DNA from: an uncultured Sulfurimonas sp.
GTDB lineage: Bacteria > Campylobacterota > Campylobacteria > Campylobacterales > Sulfurimonadaceae
DNA length: 8,854 nt
Assembly (NCBI GenBank): GCA_937914675.1
Contig: CALDOC010000490.1
Span: 1-8,854 of the forward strand
Direction of reading: 5' to 3'
A program made the translations under genes and the position numbers. The notes below the pieces were generated by a model, which ran no database searches, was not told the origin of the DNA, and saw nothing but the letters and a program-made list of their open reading frames with translations. Below, piece after piece: positions 6,326 through 8,854 of the stretch. Numbering within the stretch: position 1 is the first letter of the stretch; the number at the start of each line of letters is the position of its first letter.

Positions 6326-7533
6326 TTAAGAAGCTTTAAATTTAAAACAATCACAAAACAGGCGCCTTTCTCTTCGTTATGCCATGAAAGAGTTCCAAAA
6401 AGATGCTTTTCCACGATTGTGCGCGATATGTACAAACCGAGTCCCGTGCCGTTGAGTTGTTGTTTGGTTGTAAAATAGGGTTCGTCTATTTTGTTTATAA
6501 TGGATTCTGGAATTCCACCCGCGTTGTCACAGACGGATATGGTAATTGTTTCATTTTCCTCAGAAGCGGTTATGTCGATTGCCGCTTGCTCTACTTCTTT
6601 AGTTAGTAGGGCGTCTTTCGCGTTGCCTATAATATTGAGTAAAACTTGTATGAACGAAGCTTTATTGAGAAATGAAGAATTATTTGTGTCGTTTTTTATA
6701 GTTAACGCAATGTTGTTGTTCTCTAAACTTGAGCCGATTATGTTAAGAGCGCCTTTTAAAACTTCCTTAATCGTTATTTGCTCTTTTGATTGCTCTGGCT
6801 TGAAAAAGTTTCTAAAATTGTCAATTGTCTCAGAGAGTTGTTTGAGTTGTTTATGAATGGAGCTTGCGTGGTTTAAGAGATCATCCCTTGTTATCTCTTC
6901 TTCGAGCTCAATCGACGCTTGCAGGTTGTTGACCTTCATGCTTATGACGCTAAGAGGCTGTCTCCACTGATGGGCGATCATAGATATCATATCTCCCATA
7001 GCCGCTTGTTTTGATTGGGCGAGCATCATTTCTTCGTTGAGTTTTAGCTCTTTTTCCATCTTTTTTCGTTCGCTAATGTCACGGATAATTCCAACGGCGT
7101 TCCACAAACCATCTATCATAGTCGCTGAGAGCGAAAGCTCTATGGGAAACTCGGTAGCGTCTTTTTTTAGCGCGAATAGTTCGAGCGTTTTTCCAACGGC
7201 TGGACCTTCTCCCGTTTTTTTGAAATGGATAAAACCGATTTCATGCGCCGCTAAAAACCTCTTTGGCGTGATAAACGTATGCAATATTTGTCCAATCGCT
7301 TCTTTTTTGGAATAACCGAAGATTTTCTCAGCCGCCTCGTTCCAATAGGAGATTTTTCCATCGTTGTCCATCATCAAGATTGCGTCTTGCGTTGAAGCGG
7401 TGATGCTGTGAAGCTTTGCCTCGCTCTCGCGCAGCGCCTGTTCCCTTGGCATTTTTGCTTGTTCAGATTCACTCTCTTTAGCTTCAGAGGCGTTAGTTCT
7501 CGCTAACTCCGTCTTTAAATTATTGTCATGCAT
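6322..7533 (-). CDS. Soluble PAS sensor histidine kinase
   Basis: The protein has 403 residues from the chosen start and no membrane helix. A charged, probably coiled N-terminus (1-40) leads into a PAS domain (about 41-155, with NDGKISYWNEAAEKIFGYS), then a short helix and a HisKA-type dimerisation domain with the phospho-acceptor His188 in AHQWRQPL. The ATPase domain has the N-box LLNIIGNAKDAL (298-309), the G1 box DNAGGIP (336-342), the F-box EPYFTTK and the G2 box GTGLGLY (362-368), so all kinase motifs are intact. It lacks a receiver domain, and no response regulator lies in the window. The start is set by AGGAG 5 bases before the ATG; the frame stays open to 7596, but the added residues lie within the transporter gene and lack such a site. 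The ATG region overlaps the transporter's 3' end by 8 bases, implying coupled expression. The ligand is unknown. Confidence 0.93.
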   Translation of the reverse strand: MHDNNLKTELARTNASEAKESESEQAKMPREQALRESEAKLHSITASTQDAILMMDNDGKISYWNEAAEKIFGYSKKEAIGQILHTFITPKRFLAAHEIGFIHFKKTGEGPAVGKTLELFALKKDATEFPIELSLSATMIDGLWNAVGIIRDISERKKMEKELKLNEEMMLAQSKQAAMGDMISMIAHQWRQPLSVISMKVNNLQASIELEEEITRDDLLNHASSIHKQLKQLSETIDNFRNFFKPEQSKEQITIKEVLKGALNIIGSSLENNNIALTIKNDTNNSSFLNKASFIQVLLNIIGNAKDALLTKEVEQAAIDITASEENETITISVCDNAGGIPESIINKIDEPYFTTKQQLNGTGLGLYISRTIVEKHLFGTLSWHNEEKGACFVIVLNLKLLN

Positions 7534-8638
7534 ATACACTCCTAAAAATTTGTTTTTTCCATAAATAGATAAATAAAAATGATAAAAAAGCCACAAACGA
7601 CGCGACTAAAAATATGTACGTCGGGAAATACTCATAGACGTAGCCAAATCCTAAAGCGCCTATGAAACCGCCTAGTCCAAACGTCACTCCAGAAAAAAAC
7701 TGTTGCGCCAAGACTTTGCTAGAGTAGAGTTGATGCAAGTAGCTAATCGCCGCCGAGTAAAATAGCGCGAAGGAGAGGGCGTGCAGGGATTGGGCAAAAA
7801 ACAAAACGGCTAGATTTTGAGGGAAGAGATAGAGCGTAAGCCATCGTATCACGGCTGAAAAAGTTGTAATCTCCAGTATTAAAAGCAGATTTAATTTCAA
7901 CAATTTACCTTGAAAAAACAGCATGAGTATCTCGACCAAAACGCCAAAAACCCACAAGTTTACGGTCATGTCCAAACTAACGCCATAGGAAGTTTCATAG
8001 ATGGTGAAAAAGTTGTAAAAAGCTCCAAAACTCACTTGCATGAGCATCAGTGAAAGCCATAGTTTCCAATGCTTAAAGAGAGCGACGTCGTTTTGCGCGG
8101 TTTGCTCCATCTTCTTGGTTTTACCCACGATTTTGACTATGACAAAGGCGACGATGGACGTAAGAAAAGTGGACGTAAGCAGATACTCGAGCGCCACTTC
8201 GGGAGAGCTTAAAAACTTCACCAAAACAAGCGCCACGAGTATGAAACCAATGGAACCAAAAAGCCGTATCTTTCCATATCTCTCTTTTCCAATCACCTCC
8301 AAGGCGAGTATCTCGACGTATGGCAAAATCAGGCTCATGCCAATGCCTAAACCCACGTTTGCGATGAAAAGCGCGTAAAAGTTGCGCAGGGAGAAGTAAA
8401 AGCTCACCGAACTGACAAACATAATGGCTATGGCTACGTTCACAAGACGAGCGTTGAGTTTCAAACCTCTAGTGAAAGCGAATGGAAGCAAGAAGCGCAC
8501 AAGCGGAGCGGCTCCAAAGACAACGCCTATTTCACTAGGCGAATACTCGACCATCGCCAACACTTTTGGCATGAAAATTATGTAAATGCCAACGATTGCG
8601 AAATAAAAAAAGTAAAAGAGAGATAATAAATAAGCCAT
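7526..8638 (-). CDS. MFS transporter, MFS_1-like (LacY/HcaT-related) type
   Basis: A 370-residue integral membrane protein with about twelve hydrophobic helices, for example SLFYFFYFAIVGIYIIFM (helix 1), LFIANVGLGIGMSLILPYV (helix 4), LMQVSFGAFYNFFTIYE (helix 7) and IFLVASFVAFLSFLFIYLW (helix 12). The RLFGSIGFILVALV segment after the helix 4-5 loop is typical of the MFS_1-like family, which includes proton-coupled sugar, nucleoside and phenylpropionate permeases. The substrate cannot be told. The start at 8638 puts helix 1 right at the N-terminus, as is normal for the family, yet no Shine-Dalgarno sequence precedes it. The gene ends inside the start region of the histidine kinase, so the two form an operon; the transporter may import the signal or act as a co-sensor. 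Confidence 0.88.
   Translation of the reverse strand: MAYLLSLFYFFYFAIVGIYIIFMPKVLAMVEYSPSEIGVVFGAAPLVRFLLPFAFTRGLKLNARLVNVAIAIMFVSSVSFYFSLRNFYALFIANVGLGIGMSLILPYVEILALEVIGKERYGKIRLFGSIGFILVALVLVKFLSSPEVALEYLLTSTFLTSIVAFVIVKIVGKTKKMEQTAQNDVALFKHWKLWLSLMLMQVSFGAFYNFFTIYETSYGVSLDMTVNLWVFGVLVEILMLFFQGKLLKLNLLLILEITTFSAVIRWLTLYLFPQNLAVLFFAQSLHALSFALFYSAAISYLHQLYSSKVLAQQFFSGVTFGLGGFIGALGFGYVYEYFPTYIFLVASFVAFLSFLFIYLWKKQIFRSVYA
7539..7543 (-). promoter_or_regulatory. Ribosome binding site deciding the histidine kinase start
   Basis: Read on the minus strand, AGGAG lies 5 bases upstream of the ATG at 7533-7531, within the last codons of the transporter gene. It fixes the kinase start at 7533 rather than at the upstream in-frame ATG at 7596. 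Confidence 0.8.
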
Positions 8639-8644
8639 GATGGA

Positions 8645-8650
8645 AGTATA
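8645..8650 (-). promoter_or_regulatory. Candidate -10 box for the transporter-kinase operon, very close to the start codon
   Basis: On the minus strand TATACT (8650-8645) lies only 6 bases from the ATG at 8638, and TAGTAT overlaps it 3 bases further upstream. Either box would place transcription start at or within a few bases of the ATG, which agrees with the lack of a Shine-Dalgarno sequence. No clear -35 is seen. A promoter further upstream in this AT-rich stretch remains possible. Confidence 0.3.
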
Positions 8651-8711
8651 CTAAAAATTTCTTTTAACCAAATGTTTACTTAACATTAGCTTTATATTTA
8701 CTCTTATTTAT

Positions 8712-8717
8712 TATAAT
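8712..8717 (+). promoter_or_regulatory. -10 box of a candidate small RNA
   Basis: A perfect TATAAT at 8712-8717 is preceded by T-rich DNA with T-tracts at intervals, the usual form of a Campylobacterota housekeeping promoter. It points away from the transporter gene and would start a transcript near 8723-8724, immediately before a hairpin. No protein gene of any size follows within the window. Confidence 0.5.
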
Positions 8718-8723
8718 TACTCA

Positions 8724-8829
8724 TCTCAATTATGTTTATTCCCTTTTTCATCAATTGAGTTTATAGTCTCCTCAAGATTTTTATTAACGCTCAAGTATCC
8801 CCCCTTTTTTACTTGAGCGTTCTATTTTG
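8724..8829 (+). ncRNA. Candidate small RNA of about 100 nt, RepG-like architecture
   Basis: Seen in the sequence: a perfect -10 box, then a 5' hairpin CTCAATT (8725-8731) / AATTGAG (8753-8759), a mostly unpaired AT-rich middle, and a perfect 12-bp stem (8786-8797 with 8810-8821) whose 12-base loop is six C flanked by T. A moderately T-rich stretch (CTATTTT) follows. The order promoter, 5' hairpin, terminator-like hairpin is that of a bacterial small RNA. Known: RepG of Helicobacter pylori uses a C/U-rich terminator loop to bind a poly-G run in its target leader. The similarity here is in architecture; homology is inferred. Alternatives are a 5' leader or attenuator of a gene beyond the right edge, or a terminator for a minus-strand gene entering from the right. 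Confidence 0.45.
8786..8829 (+). terminator. Perfect 12-bp hairpin with C6/T loop, probable terminator
   Basis: AACGCTCAAGTA (8786-8797) and TACTTGAGCGTT (8810-8821) are exact reverse complements around a 12-base loop, TCCCCCCTTTTT. On the + strand it is followed by CTATTTTGATT, an interrupted T-run. On the minus strand the bases after the stem are AATAAAAATC, a poor U-tract, so + strand termination is more likely. CTCAAG at 8771-8776 could compete with the left arm. Confidence 0.5.
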
Positions 8830-8854
8830 ATTCCTTATTTACGCTAAAATAATC

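Noticed and set aside
7534..7596. N-terminal extension of the histidine kinase by 21 residues
   Set aside because: The extension is read out of frame within the transporter gene, starts with no ribosome binding site and looks like translated membrane-helix DNA, while AGGAG sits correctly before the ATG at 7533.
8732..8758. Eight-codon reading frame within the small-RNA candidate, a possible leader peptide
   Set aside because: There is no Shine-Dalgarno sequence before the ATG, the frame lies in the loop and right arm of the 5' hairpin, and so short a frame is expected by chance.
8822..8854. Minus-strand open frame of ten codons from the right edge ending in TAG at 8824-8822
   Set aside because: Ten codons are too few to support a gene. 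It is noted because, if real, the adjacent hairpin could be its terminator, but the T-tract is worse on that strand.
1..8854. CRISPR arrays, insertion sequences, tRNA or rRNA genes
   Set aside because: No regularly spaced direct repeats, transposase motifs, terminal repeats or tRNA/rRNA-like sequences were seen on either strand.

Overview
The window is a compact, moderately AT-rich chromosomal segment that looks like a member of the Campylobacterota (Epsilonproteobacteria), most likely a free-living relative of Sulfurimonas, Sulfurovum or Sulfuricurvum. This is inferred from the style of the proteins (a histidine kinase with an AHQWRQPL H-box, a Cache-PAS-GGDEF cyclase), from promoters that consist of a TATAAT-like -10 box behind T-rich DNA, and from very tight gene packing. 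The genus cannot be proven from the sequence alone.

Layout. Bases 2-109 hold the last 35 codons of an unidentified gene. A 197-base gap follows with inverted repeats, a candidate IscR-type operator (244-260) and a probable promoter. Next comes a SUF iron-sulfur cluster assembly operon on the + strand: sufB (307-1740), sufC (1737-2483), sufD (2483-3622), sufE (3632-4054) and a DUF59/SufT-like gene (4051-4377). Their ends overlap or nearly touch. A separate promoter (TATAAT at 4434-4439) then drives a 615-residue membrane diguanylate cyclase (4478-6325) with a periplasmic Cache domain, an Aer-like PAS domain and a GGEEF domain. Its 3' end overlaps by 4 bases the 3' end of a convergent minus-strand pair: a 12-helix MFS transporter (8638-7526) and a soluble PAS histidine kinase (7533-6322) that overlap by 8 bases. 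The last 216 bases are intergenic. They contain a perfect TATAAT and two hairpins that together look like a gene for a small RNA of about 100 nt.

How the parts work together. SufB, SufC and SufD form the ATP-driven scaffold. SufE (Cys51) delivers sulfur from a cysteine desulfurase, but no desulfurase gene (sufS) is present here, so the partner must be encoded elsewhere. The DUF59 protein probably helps mature or deliver clusters. An IscR/Rrf2-type repressor could couple the operon to cluster status. The cyclase, through its Aer-like PAS, may read redox or oxygen state and set c-di-GMP, but its link to SUF is only positional. The transporter and kinase are probably one transcriptional unit and may share a signal.

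The most unusual element is the right-edge small-RNA candidate. Its terminator-like hairpin carries a C6/T-rich loop, which recalls the C/U-rich terminator loop with which Helicobacter RepG recognises poly-G targets.
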